Shown here: one piece after another, positions 28,465-39,059 of the stretch | How positions within the stretch are numbered: position 1 is the stretch's first letter | Layout: the number at the start of each line of letters is the position of its first letter | Assembly (NCBI RefSeq): GCF_900142705.1 | Contig: NZ_FRBV01000010.1 | Location: forward strand, 1-64,000 | Source: Nitrosospira sp. Nsp11 | GTDB taxonomy: Bacteria > Pseudomonadota > Gammaproteobacteria > Burkholderiales > Nitrosomonadaceae | Length of the DNA stretch: 64,000 nucleotides | Reading direction: 5' to 3' | Position numbers and translations under genes: made by a program | Notes under the pieces: generated by a model | The model's input: the letters and a program-made list of their open reading frames with translations, nothing else | Databases searched by the model: none | Told to the model about the DNA's origin: nothing

Positions 28465-28755
28465 TTAACCTTCGATAACGCCCATGATGTCTTCTTCGCG
28501 CATCACGAGAAGTTCGTCCCCGGATACTTTTACCGTTTGTCCGGAATATTTGCCAAACAGCACTTTATCGCCGACTTTCACTTCCAACGCACGGATGGTG
28601 CCATCGTCGCCGACCTTGCCTTTGCCAACCGCGACAATTTCGCCTTGATCGGGCTTCTCGGCGGCACTGTCTGGAATGACAATGCCGGATGCGGTCTTGC
28701 GTTCTTCTTCCAGCCGCTTGACAATGACGCGGTCGTGTAATGGACGAATCTGCAT
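28465..28755 (-). CDS. groES: Co-chaperonin GroES (10 kDa)
   Basis: Heptameric lid for GroEL. The 96-aa length is standard. [14 protein letters not shown] begins the beta barrel, the mobile loop that contacts GroEL is [15 protein letters not shown] (about residues 17-31), and the C-terminal segment is [13 protein letters not shown]. First gene of the bicistronic operon, with a CIRCE element about 90 bp upstream of the ATG. Confidence 0.98.
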   Translation of the reverse strand: MQIRPLHDRVIVKRLEEERKTASGIVIPDSAAEKPDQGEIVAVGKGKVGDDGTIRALEVKVGDKVLFGKYSGQTVKVSGDELLVMREEDIMGVIEG

Positions 28756-28844
28756 GTTTTCTTTCTCCTGTTTTAAAAAATCAAAACGACGAAATCTTGG
28801 AAAAACCGTATTGACGGCCTGATCCTGGATTTTTCACAAATCTA

Positions 28845-28871
28845 TTAGCACTCACTGCTAACGAGTGCTAA
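28845..28871. promoter_or_regulatory. CIRCE operator (HrcA-binding) upstream of groESL
   Basis: TTAGCACTC-N9-GAGTGCTAA, a perfect match to the CIRCE consensus. It overlaps the start region of the groESL promoter (its -10 is at 28871-28876). HrcA repression with release on heat shock is the established mechanism; the hrcA gene is not in the window. Confidence 0.97.
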
Positions 28872-28899
28872 TAATATGGTCTATGAGGGTGAATTTCAA
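28871..28899 (-). promoter_or_regulatory. Sigma70-type promoter of groESL
   Basis: On the minus strand TTGAAA (28894-28899), 17 bp, then TATTAT (28871-28876), directly followed by CIRCE. The position makes repression by bound HrcA straightforward. The promoter lies within the 33 bp before the divergent bioA start, so it may interfere with bioA expression. Confidence 0.75.
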
Positions 28900-28903
28900 G
28901 TAG

Positions 28904-30214
28904 ATGAACAATAAATACTTGCAGGAACGCAGTTTAAAGACGGTGTGGCACCCGTGCACCCAGATGAAACAGCATGAATCGATGCCACTCATCCCTATCG
29001 TCCGAGGTCAAGGCGTATGGCTTTACGACAATGAAGGCAGGCGCTACCTGGACGCTATCGGTTCGTGGTGGGTCAATCTGTTCGGTCATGCCAACCCTCG
29101 CATCAATGCCGCCATCCGTGACCAGCTTGAAAAGCTGGAACATGTCATGCTTGCGGGCTTCACGCATGAATCGGTAGTGGAACTCTCTGAGCGGTTGCGC
29201 AAACTGGTATCGGAGAAGCTCGGCCATTGTTTCTACAGCAGCGATGGCGCATCCGCGGTGGAAATCGCGCTGAAAATGAGCTTTCATTACTGGCACAACA
29301 TGGGTCATCCTGAAAAAAATCGCTTTGTAAGCTTGCAGAACGATTATCACGGCGAGACGCTGGGAGCGCTGTCAGTCACCGACGTGGCGCTGTTCAAAGA
29401 TATCTACGCCCCGTTATTGCGCCAAAGTGCGCACGTTCCAAGCCCGGATTGGCGTTATGCGGCTGAAGGGGAATCCCATGGCGATTATGCGCTACGCGCT
29501 GCCGCCGCGCTTGAAGCATATCTCGTGCAACACCATACCGAAACAGCGGCGCTTATTATCGAACCGCTCATACAGGGGGCGGCGGGAATGGGCATGTATC
29601 ATCCCGATTACCTGAAGCTTGCGCGAGAGCTATGCGATAAATATAAAGTACATATGATTGCCGATGAAATCGCGGTTGGCTTTGGCAGGACCGGAACCCT
29701 ATTTGCCTGCGAACAGGCTGATATCGTTCCGGACCTATTGTGTCTCGGAAAGGGCTTGAGCGCGGGTTACCTGCCCTTGTCGGTGGTGATGGCCACTGAT
29801 GGGATTTATAACGCTTTTTATCACGACAAGCCTGCACTCGGTTTTCTGCATTCCCATACTCATGCGGGTAATGCACTTGCCTGCCGCGCCGCACTGGCTA
29901 CGCTGGATATTTTCGAACAGGATAAGATCATTGAAGCCAATCGCATCAAGGCCAGCTATCTCAATCACGCAGCACAGCCGATCGCGCTCCATCCAGGGGT
30001 AAAAAACTTTCGTAACTGCGGCATGATCTGGGCATTCGACGTTGAGACGCCCGACCCGGATTTTTCCGGAAAATTTTTTCGGGCGGCCCTCAAGCAGGAG
30101 TTATCGTTGCGTCCGCTTGGAAATACAGTCTACTTCATGCCGCCGTATACGATTGACGAACAGGAAATGGATTTGCTGGCAGCAGGAACCTTACGGGCAC
30201 TTGCTTCATGGTAA
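28904..30214 (+). CDS. bioA: Adenosylmethionine-8-amino-7-oxononanoate aminotransferase
   Basis: PLP enzyme of biotin synthesis that converts 7-keto-8-aminopelargonate to 7,8-diaminopelargonate using S-adenosylmethionine as amino donor. 436 aa (family about 430). WHPCTQM near the N-terminus and GSWWVNLFGHANP are BioA-specific. The PLP region has DEIAVGFGRTG, and the Schiff-base Lys is about residue 283 in LCLGKGLSAGY. The start lies 32 bp from the groESL -10 on the other strand. No other bio genes are adjacent. It is followed 53 bp later by dacB. Confidence 0.95.
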   Translation: MNNKYLQERSLKTVWHPCTQMKQHESMPLIPIVRGQGVWLYDNEGRRYLDAIGSWWVNLFGHANPRINAAIRDQLEKLEHVMLAGFTHESVVELSERLRKLVSEKLGHCFYSSDGASAVEIALKMSFHYWHNMGHPEKNRFVSLQNDYHGETLGALSVTDVALFKDIYAPLLRQSAHVPSPDWRYAAEGESHGDYALRAAAALEAYLVQHHTETAALIIEPLIQGAAGMGMYHPDYLKLARELCDKYKVHMIADEIAVGFGRTGTLFACEQADIVPDLLCLGKGLSAGYLPLSVVMATDGIYNAFYHDKPALGFLHSHTHAGNALACRAALATLDIFEQDKIIEANRIKASYLNHAAQPIALHPGVKNFRNCGMIWAFDVETPDPDFSGKFFRAALKQELSLRPLGNTVYFMPPYTIDEQEMDLLAAGTLRALASW

Positions 30215-30267
30215 AAATCGGCGCAAGCAACACGCATCATGCAAATCGCTCGCTCGTGCGTAAATAA

Positions 30268-31797
30268 ATGAAAATCCTGCATCAGCATGTACTTGCTGTC
30301 CTGTGTTTTATATCGGCCGCCGTGCCGCTGTCCGCGTGGTCCCAAAATCTGCCGGCATCCGTCAATAGAGCGCTTAAACAAGCACGAATTCCCGAGTCTG
30401 CAATTGGTGTTTACGTTCATGAAATCAGCGCGAGCAAACCGCTGCTGACCGTTAACGGCAACGTGGCAATGAATCCGGCATCGGTGATGAAGCTTGTCAC
30501 TACTTTCGCCGGGTTGGAACTGCTGGGTCCGGCTTATACCTGGAACACGGAGTCGTACGCCAGTGGAATAGTGGAGGATGGCACGCTGCGCGGCGACCTG
30601 GTGATCAAGGGTTACGGGGATCCCAAGCTGAATCTCGAAAATTTCTGGCTGCTCACGCGGCGCCTGCGCCAGACGGGATTACGCGAAATTGCCGGTGACC
30701 TGGTACTGGATAGCAGTCATTTCGATCTGCCCAATGGCGACCCTGCGGCCTTCGATGGCAAACCCTACCGAGCTTACAACGTGCTCCCCGAAGCGCTGCT
30801 GGTAAACTATCGGACGCTGGCGCTGCGCCTGATTCCTCAGCCCGGAAGCAAAACCGTTCGGATTGTTGTCGATCCACTGCCGGCCTCGCTGGACCTTCAA
30901 AATAGCCTGACGCTTACTAATGGCCCATGCAGCGAATGGCGCGATGCGCTGGGTACCGATATTCGTACCGCAGTCAAGGACAACGGTCGCGTATCGGTCT
31001 CGCTCAACGGGAATTATTCCAGCGATTGCGGCGAAAAAACCCTGTTTCTCAGCGTACACGATAACGCCCACTATATCTTCAGCCTCTTTCGGCACCTATG
31101 GGAGGAACAGGGCGGAGTATTTCACGGCAAGGTAAGAACGGGCACGGCGCCGGAAGGAATACCGCCACTTGAAATCCATCAATCCCCTCCACTCACGGAC
31201 ATCGTTCGCGATATCAATAAATTCAGCAACAATACCGCGGCACGGCAACTGTATCTTGCACTTGGGCTGACTACCGGCCTGCCGGCCGATATGCTTGGGG
31301 GCATGTCGACAGGTGTCCCTGCCGGTGAGAGTATCAGCGCAACCAACGGTACGGGTGACAGTAAAAATAAACGGCGCGCGACACTGGCGAAGTCGAACAC
31401 GGCGATTCAACAATGGCTCGCATCCAAACGGTTGAGTTTTCCTGAATTGATCATGGAAAATGGCTCGGGGTTATCACGCAACGAGCGAATCAGCGCTCGC
31501 CACCTGGGAGAGCTTTTACTTGCGGCATTTCAAAGCCCGGCAATGCCCGAGTTCATCTCCTCCCTGCCGATCGCGGCAGTGGATGGCACCATGAAAAAAA
31601 GGCTGAACGGCAGCGCTACGGCGGGCCAGGCTCATATCAAGACCGGCCTGCTCGAGGGCGTAAAAACCATGGCCGGCTATGTACTTGAAAAATCAGGCAG
31701 GCGCGTGGTTGTGGTTTTTTTGGTCAACCATCCCAAGGCGGGAGGTGCTCAGCCCGCAATGGATGCGCTGCTGGAATGGGCTTATGAAAGGCAGTGA
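30268..31797 (+). CDS. dacB: D-alanyl-D-alanine carboxypeptidase/endopeptidase (PBP4)
   Basis: Periplasmic penicillin-binding protein that trims or cleaves peptidoglycan peptides. 509 aa with an N-terminal signal peptide (LAVLCFISAAVPLSAWSQ). The three active-site motifs are intact: Ser72-V-M-Lys75, Ser320-Asn-Asn322, and Lys458-Thr-Gly460. The large insertion between SxxK and SxN typical of class C PBP4 is present. A low-complexity Gly/Ser/Thr-rich stretch (about residues 345-370) follows the SxN motif. It converges with trpE. Confidence 0.93.
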   Translation: MKILHQHVLAVLCFISAAVPLSAWSQNLPASVNRALKQARIPESAIGVYVHEISASKPLLTVNGNVAMNPASVMKLVTTFAGLELLGPAYTWNTESYASGIVEDGTLRGDLVIKGYGDPKLNLENFWLLTRRLRQTGLREIAGDLVLDSSHFDLPNGDPAAFDGKPYRAYNVLPEALLVNYRTLALRLIPQPGSKTVRIVVDPLPASLDLQNSLTLTNGPCSEWRDALGTDIRTAVKDNGRVSVSLNGNYSSDCGEKTLFLSVHDNAHYIFSLFRHLWEEQGGVFHGKVRTGTAPEGIPPLEIHQSPPLTDIVRDINKFSNNTAARQLYLALGLTTGLPADMLGGMSTGVPAGESISATNGTGDSKNKRRATLAKSNTAIQQWLASKRLSFPELIMENGSGLSRNERISARHLGELLLAAFQSPAMPEFISSLPIAAVDGTMKKRLNGSATAGQAHIKTGLLEGVKTMAGYVLEKSGRRVVVVFLVNHPKAGGAQPAMDALLEWAYERQ

Positions 31798-31988
31798 TGG
31801 CTACCGATTAATTCTGCTGCGAATTCGGGGAGTCAACATATGAAGTAGGTAAATATGACTTATTTCTACTGCATCGCTACCCTGATTGCAATGAGCTGCC
31901 ACAAGCACATGAATAAACTCGACAGTCAGTGGCGTACCCGGCTTCCAGGTTCCGTCCGCCGTAGCGCGGCAATGACATCACATTCTAT

Positions 31989-33470
31989 TCAAACCTTGCT
32001 ATCCAAACCCGCTTCTGCGATCTCCGCCGCCCGCAATAGCGCCCTGGCTTTGTTCTGGGTCTCTATCCATTCACTTCGCGGCACGGAATCGGCAACGATA
32101 CCAGCGCCCGCCTGTACATACAACGTACCCTCCTTGACGATACCAGTGCGAATGGCAATAGCCAGATCCATATCTCCGTTGAACCCCAGATAACCGACTG
32201 CGCCGGCGTAGATTCCCCGTTTCGAAACTTCCAGCTCATCGATAATTTCCATTGCCCGAACCTTGGGGGCGCCGCTAACGGTTCCTGCCGGGAAGGTGGC
32301 ACGCAGTACATCCATTGCATTCAGGCCGGGCTTGAGTTTGCCCTCTACATTGGAAACGATATGCATAACGTGGGAATAGCGCTCGATCTGCATGTTCTCG
32401 GTGACTTTTACCGTGCCCGTCTGTGCAACCCGCCCGACATCATTACGCCCCAGATCCATCAGCATCACGTGCTCCGCACGTTCTTTCGGGTCAGCCAGCA
32501 AATCGGCTGCCAGCGCCGTATCTTCCTGTACGGTTTTTCCGCGCGGGCGGGTACCTGCGATAGGACGCGCCGTCACGGTTTCGCCTTCCAGTCGCACCAG
32601 AATCTCGGGTGAGGCGCCTACCACGTGAAAGCCGCCGAGATGATAATAAAACATATAAGGCGATGGATTGAGGCTGCGAAGCGCACGGTAAAGCGCCAGC
32701 GGTGAAGCACCGTAAGGCTTGCTGGTGCGCTGCGATAGCACTACCTGCATGACGTCGCCATCGAAAATATAACGCTTGGCGCGCTCCACTGCCGCAATAA
32801 AATCTGCTTCGTTGAATTCCGAGACAGCCTCACCGGATTGATATGACGCTTCTGCCGGAATCTCCACAGGCTTGCGCAAATTCGCCAGCAGTTCTTTCAG
32901 GCGTTTCTTGGCGGCGAGGTATGTGCCGGGCACACCCGGGTCAGCGTAGACGATAAGGTAGAGCTTGCCGGAAAGATTATCCACGACCGCCAGTTCTTCG
33001 GATAGCAGCAATAATATGTCCGGTGTGTCGAGCACATCGGGGGGGGCGCCAAGGCGAACATTACCGGCCAGCTTGCGCTCGATATATCGCACTGTGTCAT
33101 ATGCGAAGTAGCCCGCGAGACCCCCGCAGAAGCGTGGTAAAGCAAGATATGGCGCCGCCTTGAAATCCGACAAATAGGATTCGACGAACGACAGCGGATC
33201 ATCCACCTCAATTTTGCTTAGTCCTGCGCTATTGATAAGTCTGATGTGGTTGCCGCGCGCCTCGATGCGGGTCGAAGCAGGCAAGCCGATAAATGAATAT
33301 CGCCCGAAACGTTCGCCGCCCTGCACCGATTCCAGCAAATATGAATAAGGCTGATGGGCAAGCTTCAGATAAACCGACAGGGGTGTGTCGAGATCGGCAA
33401 CGGTTTCCAGTACTATTGGAATGCGGTTGTAGCCCTGTATTGCAAGATCGTTGAATTCAGTTTCGGTCAT
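31989..33470 (-). CDS. trpE: Anthranilate synthase component I
   Basis: Converts chorismate to anthranilate, using ammonia channelled from the TrpG glutaminase; first step of tryptophan synthesis. 493 aa. The N-terminal LLES segment ([19 protein letters not shown]) that contacts feedback-inhibiting tryptophan is present. The chorismate-binding domain has [24 protein letters not shown], and [17 protein letters not shown]. Third gene of rpe-gph-trpE, a common proteobacterial order. trpG is not in the window because the gene ends opposite dacB. Confidence 0.95.
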   Translation of the reverse strand: MTETEFNDLAIQGYNRIPIVLETVADLDTPLSVYLKLAHQPYSYLLESVQGGERFGRYSFIGLPASTRIEARGNHIRLINSAGLSKIEVDDPLSFVESYLSDFKAAPYLALPRFCGGLAGYFAYDTVRYIERKLAGNVRLGAPPDVLDTPDILLLLSEELAVVDNLSGKLYLIVYADPGVPGTYLAAKKRLKELLANLRKPVEIPAEASYQSGEAVSEFNEADFIAAVERAKRYIFDGDVMQVVLSQRTSKPYGASPLALYRALRSLNPSPYMFYYHLGGFHVVGASPEILVRLEGETVTARPIAGTRPRGKTVQEDTALAADLLADPKERAEHVMLMDLGRNDVGRVAQTGTVKVTENMQIERYSHVMHIVSNVEGKLKPGLNAMDVLRATFPAGTVSGAPKVRAMEIIDELEVSKRGIYAGAVGYLGFNGDMDLAIAIRTGIVKEGTLYVQAGAGIVADSVPRSEWIETQNKARALLRAAEIAEAGLDSKV

Positions 33471-33599
33471 GATTTACTCCGAAAAAAACAGAAAAAGAAA
33501 GAAGGCCGCAGCGGGATCAAACACGCCAGCGAGCAAAGCTCTGGCGCCAAGGACCCCAGGTTTTGCCCCTGCATCTTCCAGTTTCAGTTTTTTTGGCTA

Positions 33600-34328
33600 T
33601 CATGACAATTTCCGGATCAACCTCGTTGCCTCATAAATCGACGAGACCACAGCGTCGCAATCGAGCTCATACACATCCCGCCCCTCGTTATAACCATATG
33701 GCACACAAAAGATGCGGCAATCTGCCGCGCGCGCTGCTTGCGCATCGTTTAATGAGTCCCCGATCAGCAGCATCTCACGTGGCTGAATTCCAAAGTGCTT
33801 GCAGGCATGCAGCAGAGGCATTGGATCGGGTTTTTTTCTGGGCAGGCTATCGCCTGAAACGACAATGTCGAAAAAATCGAGTAACCCAGTCGCACGAAGC
33901 AGCGGCAAGGTAAAGACTTCAGCTTTATTGGTAACGCAAGCCAGACCAAATCCGCTTTCGCGCAAGGCGTTCAACCCTTCCAAAACACCTGGATAGGCCT
34001 GCGTGTCATTGCACAACGCTTTCGCGTATTCACGCTCATATATCGGCATCGCTTTGCCGAGTAATTCTGCGCCAGGTTCGCCGTCAATGCTTCCAGTAAG
34101 AGAACGTTTCACCAATTTTTCTACGCCTTTGCCGATGTAGGACTGGATGGTTTCCAGCGGAAGCTCCGCTTTGCCCAACTCCCTTAGCATCATGTTGGCA
34201 GCAGTGGCCAAGTCCCGCGCGGTATCGAGAAGAGTGCCATCCAGGTCGATCATCACGGCCTTTACTGGCAGGGGAAATTCCATTTCAACTTCAGAGGCAT
34301 CCGCCATCGGAGAAAAACTTTTGTTCAT
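33600..34328 (-). CDS. gph: Phosphoglycolate phosphatase
   Basis: HAD-family hydrolase that removes 2-phosphoglycolate, formed by Rubisco oxygenation or DNA repair. 242 aa, slightly longer than usual (about 225). The HAD nucleophile motif is DLDGTLLD (about residues 28-35), motif II lies in VVSGDS, and motif III/IV is LLIGDSLNDAQAARAAD. In an autotroph that fixes CO2, this role is directly relevant. It sits between rpe and trpE; the gap to rpe is 266 bp, unusually long for this group. Confidence 0.9.
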   Translation of the reverse strand: MNKSFSPMADASEVEMEFPLPVKAVMIDLDGTLLDTARDLATAANMMLRELGKAELPLETIQSYIGKGVEKLVKRSLTGSIDGEPGAELLGKAMPIYEREYAKALCNDTQAYPGVLEGLNALRESGFGLACVTNKAEVFTLPLLRATGLLDFFDIVVSGDSLPRKKPDPMPLLHACKHFGIQPREMLLIGDSLNDAQAARAADCRIFCVPYGYNEGRDVYELDCDAVVSSIYEATRLIRKLS

Positions 34329-34594
34329 GAGTGGTTCCTATTGTGCGATATGATTCATGTTGCGGTGAAACGCCGGGAACTCGTGAGTTGTGAATTCCCC
34401 CTTAAAATCTGATTGAACAGATCACATAGCTTGGGCATAACCCATTGTCACTTTGTTGAGCCAGAACGCCGCCAGTACGCGCTCTCAGAACGCATCCTGG
34501 ACGTCGATCATTTTCAGAGTGACGTAGGGAAATGGAATAAATATACTATTCATGACCGGCGTTCAACGAGCTTTTCTGCCTTTAAAAGCTGTTG

Positions 34595-35278
34595 TCAAGC
34601 CTTTGCCAACTCTGCGCGTAAAGCAGCCACTACCGAATCATAGCGGTGCGGATCGCTGTCCCTGCCTGCGCCGTAGATAGCAGAACCCGCAACGAAAGTA
34701 TCAGCTCCCGCGCGAGCAATTTCAGCGATGTTATCCACCTTCACCCCACCATCGATTTCAAGCAAAATTTTCTTCCCCGTCTCATCAATGCGCTTCCGCA
34801 CCGCCTTGAGTTTTTCTAATGCTTCGGGAATGAATTGCTGTCCGCCGAAACCCGGATTTACCGACATTATCAGCACCAGATCCAGCTTTTCGAGTACATG
34901 GTCGAGATAACTCAACGGTGTTGCAGGGTTGAATACCAGGCCCGCCTTACAACCCTGTTCCTTGATGAGCCCTATAGTACGATCTATATGGCGGGAGGCT
35001 TCCGGATGAAACGAAATGATATTGGCGCCGGCCTTGGCGAAGTCAGGAATAATACGATCCACCGGCTCGACCATCAGATGCACGTCGATAACCGCGTCCG
35101 TCAGGGGCCGGATCGCGCTGCATACCAGTGGGCCAATAGTAAGATTGGGCACGTAGTGGTTATCCATCACATCGAAGTGAATAAAATCCGCTCCGGAATC
35201 GATTACAGCAGTGATTTCCTCGCCTAATTTGGCAAAGTTTGCGGAAAGAATGCTCGGGGCGATGCGATAATTAGCCAT
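34595..35278 (-). CDS. rpe: Ribulose-phosphate 3-epimerase
   Basis: Interconverts ribulose 5-phosphate and xylulose 5-phosphate in the pentose phosphate and Calvin cycles. TIM barrel, 227 aa when started at [15 protein letters not shown] (ATG at 35276-35278); the 14 upstream in-frame codons are not conserved. [16 protein letters not shown] carries metal-binding His and Asp residues, and [10 protein letters not shown] and EIDGGVK form the phosphate-binding and active-site loops. First gene of rpe-gph-trpE, with an AGGA-like site before the ATG. Confidence 0.96.
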   Translation of the reverse strand: MANYRIAPSILSANFAKLGEEITAVIDSGADFIHFDVMDNHYVPNLTIGPLVCSAIRPLTDAVIDVHLMVEPVDRIIPDFAKAGANIISFHPEASRHIDRTIGLIKEQGCKAGLVFNPATPLSYLDHVLEKLDLVLIMSVNPGFGGQQFIPEALEKLKAVRKRIDETGKKILLEIDGGVKVDNIAEIARAGADTFVAGSAIYGAGRDSDPHRYDSVVAALRAELAKA

Positions 35279-35443
35279 GGAGGGCTTCCTTGTAAACAAA
35301 AAACTGGATTTTAACCGCAAATGACGGCTTGACGCTAACAGCTTCAGCCGTTAAACCAGCTCTCCCCTCGAATTTCGTGCGCCTGGACAATTTTATGACG
35401 CGCCACCCTTGCCGTCAGGTGAAAAATAGTGTGCAATGCGGTT

Positions 35444-35827
35444 ATGACTGAAAGTACAAAATACGAAATTAAGGTAAAGGTCCACACAACCTATCTTCCT
35501 GAACAATCAGACGAGGCGCTCGATCGGTATGTGTTCGCCTATACGATCGTCCTTTCCAATACCGGCACGGTTCCGGCACAGCTGATTAGCCGCCATTGGA
35601 TTATCGCGGATGGAGGCGGCGGTGTGCAGGAGGTGCGGGGTCTCGGCGTAGTAGGTGAGCAGCCATTGCTGAAGCCCGGTGACAGCTTTGAGTATACGAG
35701 CGGCACTGCCATTTCAACGCCGGTTGGATCGATGAAAGGCAGTTATCAGATGGTGGCTGAAGACGGTCTTCGTTTCGACGCACCGATTCCGGAATTTATC
35801 TTGAGTGTGCCAAGGATATTACACTAA
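35444..35827 (+). CDS. apaG: ApaG domain protein (Co2+/Mg2+ efflux-associated)
   Basis: Small fibronectin-III-like beta protein; the family is linked to cobalt/magnesium tolerance and nucleotide-related functions in E. coli, but its biochemical role is unsettled. 127 aa from the ATG at 35444 (MTESTKYEIKVKV), the standard ApaG N-terminus; a GTG five codons upstream is also in frame. The glycine-rich motif DGGGGVQEVRGLGVVGEQP and FEYTSGT are diagnostic. Single gene divergent from rpe (165 bp) and convergent with der. Confidence 0.93.
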   Translation: MTESTKYEIKVKVHTTYLPEQSDEALDRYVFAYTIVLSNTGTVPAQLISRHWIIADGGGGVQEVRGLGVVGEQPLLKPGDSFEYTSGTAISTPVGSMKGSYQMVAEDGLRFDAPIPEFILSVPRILH

Positions 35828-36019
35828 CATCCTGTCGAACTTGAAGGAAATCGGCTGGAAAAGCGTCTGGCTTGTTCATATTTTCCGCTTTTTCGCTGGG
35901 ATTCTTCAAGTCCGAAAGGCTGCTACATATCCGTGAACCAGCCTTGGCGCATGCGACGAGGACGAGGCGTTATTCAGAAATTTCCCATGTTCTACTGAGA
36001 CCCGGAGCGAAATCAATAA

Positions 36020-37420
36020 TTATCCATATCTCTTTCGGCCGTATCTGCGGCGGCGATGCGCTTGTTTTGCTTCTGCCTCGCTGAGTGGCGCCGGGCTTTT
36101 TCCGGCGTAGGGATTGTGGCCAGTCTTGAATTCCACCCGTAAAGGCGTACCCTCGAGCTTGAAAGTCTCGCGAAACATATTCTCGAGATAACGCTGATAG
36201 GTTTGGGGCACATGATCGAGGGACTTGCCATGGATCACGATCAAAGGCGGGTTTGAGCCGCCCTGATGGGCGTAACGCAGTTTTGGACGAGACATGCCCG
36301 CACGCGGCGGTGGCTGCCTCTCTACCGCCGCCATCAGGACGCGGGTGAGTTTGGGGGTGGATAGCTGTGCCATCGCGGCGGCATAGGCGGCGTCAATCGA
36401 TGGGAGTAGTCCTTTTAAACCGGTGCCCCGTAATGCCGAGATGTAGTGGAACTTCGCGAAACTCACCAGGAAAGGCAGTTTTCGGGCGATTTCGCTCTTG
36501 ATAGTGTCGCGTTGATACTCGCTTAGGCCATCCCACTTATTAATAGCCAACACCAGCGCACGGCCCGCCTCCAGAATAAATCCGGCGATGTGGGCATCCT
36601 GGTCCGAAATTTCGCTGCTCGCGTCAAGGACCAGTACAACCACGTTGGCATCCTCTACCGCTTGCAGGGTTTTCACTACCGAAAACTTTTCTATCGCCTC
36701 AAGCACTTTGCCGCGTCGCCGCAAACCCGCTGTGTCGATAAGCGTATATGTGCGGCCGTTACGGTCGAAATCGATATAGATACTGTTACGCGTCGTACCG
36801 GGCTCATCGAAGGCGATAACCCGCTCCTCCCCCAGCATTGTATTCACCAGCGTTGATTTCCCAACGTTGGGGCGCCCGACAATGGCAATTTTCGGATGCT
36901 TGTCTTTTGTTTCGTCCTCTTGCGGCGGAGGAAAATGCAGCAGAGCCAGTTCAACCAGATCATTTACATTGTCGCCATGGATGGCGGAAATAGCGCACGG
37001 ATCTCCCAAGCCCAGCTCGTGAAACTCAGCGGTAACGACAGAAGACGCCATACCTTCGGTTTTATTTACCACCAGTATGACTTTGCGCCCCGTTTTGCGC
37101 AGCTGCTCCGCAATGATTCTATCTTGCGGCGCCAGGCCCAGCCTCCCATCCACGATGAATAGGACCATATCAGCCTCATCGATCGCTTGTCGCGTCTGCT
37201 TGGCCATCTCATGCAGGATGCCTTCCGTCGCCATGGGCTCGAAACCTCCGGTATCGACAACCAGATAGGGCTTATCTCCCAGTCTGCCGTGGCCGTAGTG
37301 GCGATCTCGTGTCAATCCCGGTATATCCGCCACGATCGCGTCACGGCTACGGGTCAAGCGGTTGAAGAGCGTTGATTTCCCGACATTGGGGCGGCCGACC
37401 AGCACAAGAGTAGGTTTCAT
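36020..37420 (-). CDS. der: GTPase Der (ribosome biogenesis)
   Basis: Essential GTPase for 50S subunit maturation. 466 aa with two tandem G domains: [14 protein letters not shown] at about residue 8 and [14 protein letters not shown] at about 184. Each has its own DTAG/DTGG and NKxD motif (VVNKTEG, degenerate, in the first; INKWDG in the second). A KH-like C-terminal domain follows (about 355-440). The tail is basic ([12 protein letters not shown]). Distal gene of the yfgM-bamB-der group. Confidence 0.97.
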   Translation of the reverse strand: MKPTLVLVGRPNVGKSTLFNRLTRSRDAIVADIPGLTRDRHYGHGRLGDKPYLVVDTGGFEPMATEGILHEMAKQTRQAIDEADMVLFIVDGRLGLAPQDRIIAEQLRKTGRKVILVVNKTEGMASSVVTAEFHELGLGDPCAISAIHGDNVNDLVELALLHFPPPQEDETKDKHPKIAIVGRPNVGKSTLVNTMLGEERVIAFDEPGTTRNSIYIDFDRNGRTYTLIDTAGLRRRGKVLEAIEKFSVVKTLQAVEDANVVVLVLDASSEISDQDAHIAGFILEAGRALVLAINKWDGLSEYQRDTIKSEIARKLPFLVSFAKFHYISALRGTGLKGLLPSIDAAYAAAMAQLSTPKLTRVLMAAVERQPPPRAGMSRPKLRYAHQGGSNPPLIVIHGKSLDHVPQTYQRYLENMFRETFKLEGTPLRVEFKTGHNPYAGKSPAPLSEAEAKQAHRRRRYGRKRYG

Positions 37421-37527
37421 TATAGTAATTTTCCGAAAAAAGCCGGTTCCTTGTCGCTCTCGCGTTTCTTCTGCAATAAAGATTTTTCTCGGATTTTTAC
37501 TCCTGTTTGTCGGTTGTAATTCACTTA

Positions 37528-38919
37528 CTACGGCGTACAGAATGGAAGCAATGCGCAGAGAAACTGGCTTTGCGGTGATCGCAGTATCGAAGATGACTGA
37601 CCAGGCAACAGGGGTGGCACTGCCATTGATTCTGTGCTGAATGCATAAATTCCACCTTTCAAGGTTTGTACCGCAAAACCATCAGGTAGCGGCACCGGGC
37701 GAGTAACGATGGCGCCCTCGTCAGTGAGGCTTCGCGCAACGATGGCGCCGTTGTCGTTCCTGATGAGATTCACATATCCCAGGGAATCTCCGACTATGAT
37801 ACGAGCGTCGCGAACGAGCGGTGGAGACAATCGGATTCCATCAAGTAGACTTTGCGTCCAAATGCGGGTGCCGTCCTTTTTATCGTAAGCTACCAGCGCG
37901 CCTTTATTCTCGCTTACGTAAAGGTAATGGTTATCCATGGCAAGGCCGGCGTTGCTGGATACGTCCTGTGCCCAAATCTGGGTGCCGGTCGTTATTTCGA
38001 AGCACGCAACACGTCCCTGATAGGCGACAGCGCATACCTGCTGTTCATCCATTACCGGCAAACTGGTGATATCGGCGATCCGCTCCAACTCGGACGCACC
38101 TTTTGGCCGTGCTACAGCGGCTTCCCAGCTTACACTGCCCGTCAAGGAATTTATCGCCACCAGCTTACCTCCAGCGAAACCGGCATAGACGGTGTCATCC
38201 GAGATCAGAACGCCCGCGAAACTTCGCACCGTCAATGAGGGGGTGGCGCCTTGGTAAATCCACTTGCGCTTACCGCTGCTCGCCTCCAGGCTGAAGATTC
38301 TGCCGTCTCCGGTACGAATCACTACCATACCGTTTGCCGCATGCGGTGGGCTTAGCACCTCGGTGGATACCTGTGCTTTCCATAGCCGGTTACCGCTTTT
38401 CTCATCAAACGCCAAAACTTCGCCTTTGAAGGTTCCAACCAGCAACAGGCCTTCACCCGTGCCAACGCCGCCCGACAACTTGTGTTTCGTATCGATAACG
38501 CCCGACGCTTTGCCTGTCGTCGCATTAAAACGCACGAGGAGACCATCCGTGCTGGCTACATATACCGTGCCATTCTCGAATACCGGCAGAAATACCGCCG
38601 CCTGGCCTTCTTCGACCCCGGCTTTCCATAAGGAACGTGCAGGCGGAATAACCTCCAGCTGAGCAAGCTGCTCCGGACTTAACTCAGGCGCTTTGCCAAC
38701 GAACATCTCGGTGACACCGGAAATGTCGATATCCGCCAAGCTGCTCGCCACATCGCGCGCCATATCTATCATACCAGCGCATCCGGAAAGCAAAAAGGAT
38801 GACGTCAGCAGCAGAATATACTGCCTATACTGCGAGACGGCGTCAGCTATCCCGGCGAACCTCCGGATAATTACTCTTCCGGCGAGCATTGCCAAGGGCA
38901 TCAGTTTGCTTGGGGACAT
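37528..38919 (-). CDS. bamB: Outer membrane assembly lipoprotein BamB
   Basis: Beta-propeller lipoprotein of the BAM complex that inserts beta-barrel proteins into the outer membrane. 463 aa. The lipobox is LLSGCAG (Cys about 47), after a hydrophobic stretch. The N-terminal region before it is unusually long, so initiation at an internal Met (residue 7 or 11) is possible. PQQ-type propeller repeats run from about 85 to 430 ([36 protein letters not shown]). The family normally ends near GGIYAF; here about 33 further residues follow ([16 protein letters not shown]...), with no homology I recognise. Located between yfgM and der as in E. coli. Confidence 0.92.
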   Translation of the reverse strand: MSPSKLMPLAMLAGRVIIRRFAGIADAVSQYRQYILLLTSSFLLSGCAGMIDMARDVASSLADIDISGVTEMFVGKAPELSPEQLAQLEVIPPARSLWKAGVEEGQAAVFLPVFENGTVYVASTDGLLVRFNATTGKASGVIDTKHKLSGGVGTGEGLLLVGTFKGEVLAFDEKSGNRLWKAQVSTEVLSPPHAANGMVVIRTGDGRIFSLEASSGKRKWIYQGATPSLTVRSFAGVLISDDTVYAGFAGGKLVAINSLTGSVSWEAAVARPKGASELERIADITSLPVMDEQQVCAVAYQGRVACFEITTGTQIWAQDVSSNAGLAMDNHYLYVSENKGALVAYDKKDGTRIWTQSLLDGIRLSPPLVRDARIIVGDSLGYVNLIRNDNGAIVARSLTDEGAIVTRPVPLPDGFAVQTLKGGIYAFSTESMAVPPLLPGQSSSILRSPQSQFLCALLPFCTP

Positions 38920-39059
38920 TTTCGAGGTTTACAATAAAAAATGATTGCACGTCGACAGGGTGGCCCCGTCATATCATTTTCCTTGAGGGTCAAAATTACC
39001 ACTCCCCTCATCTTCGATGATGGTCCTGATTTTGTTGCAGACTCAGATTACTTGCGGTT

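Noticed and set aside
31855-32193. 112-codon plus-strand frame over the trpE 3' end
   Set aside because: Two thirds of it is antisense to conserved trpE sequence.
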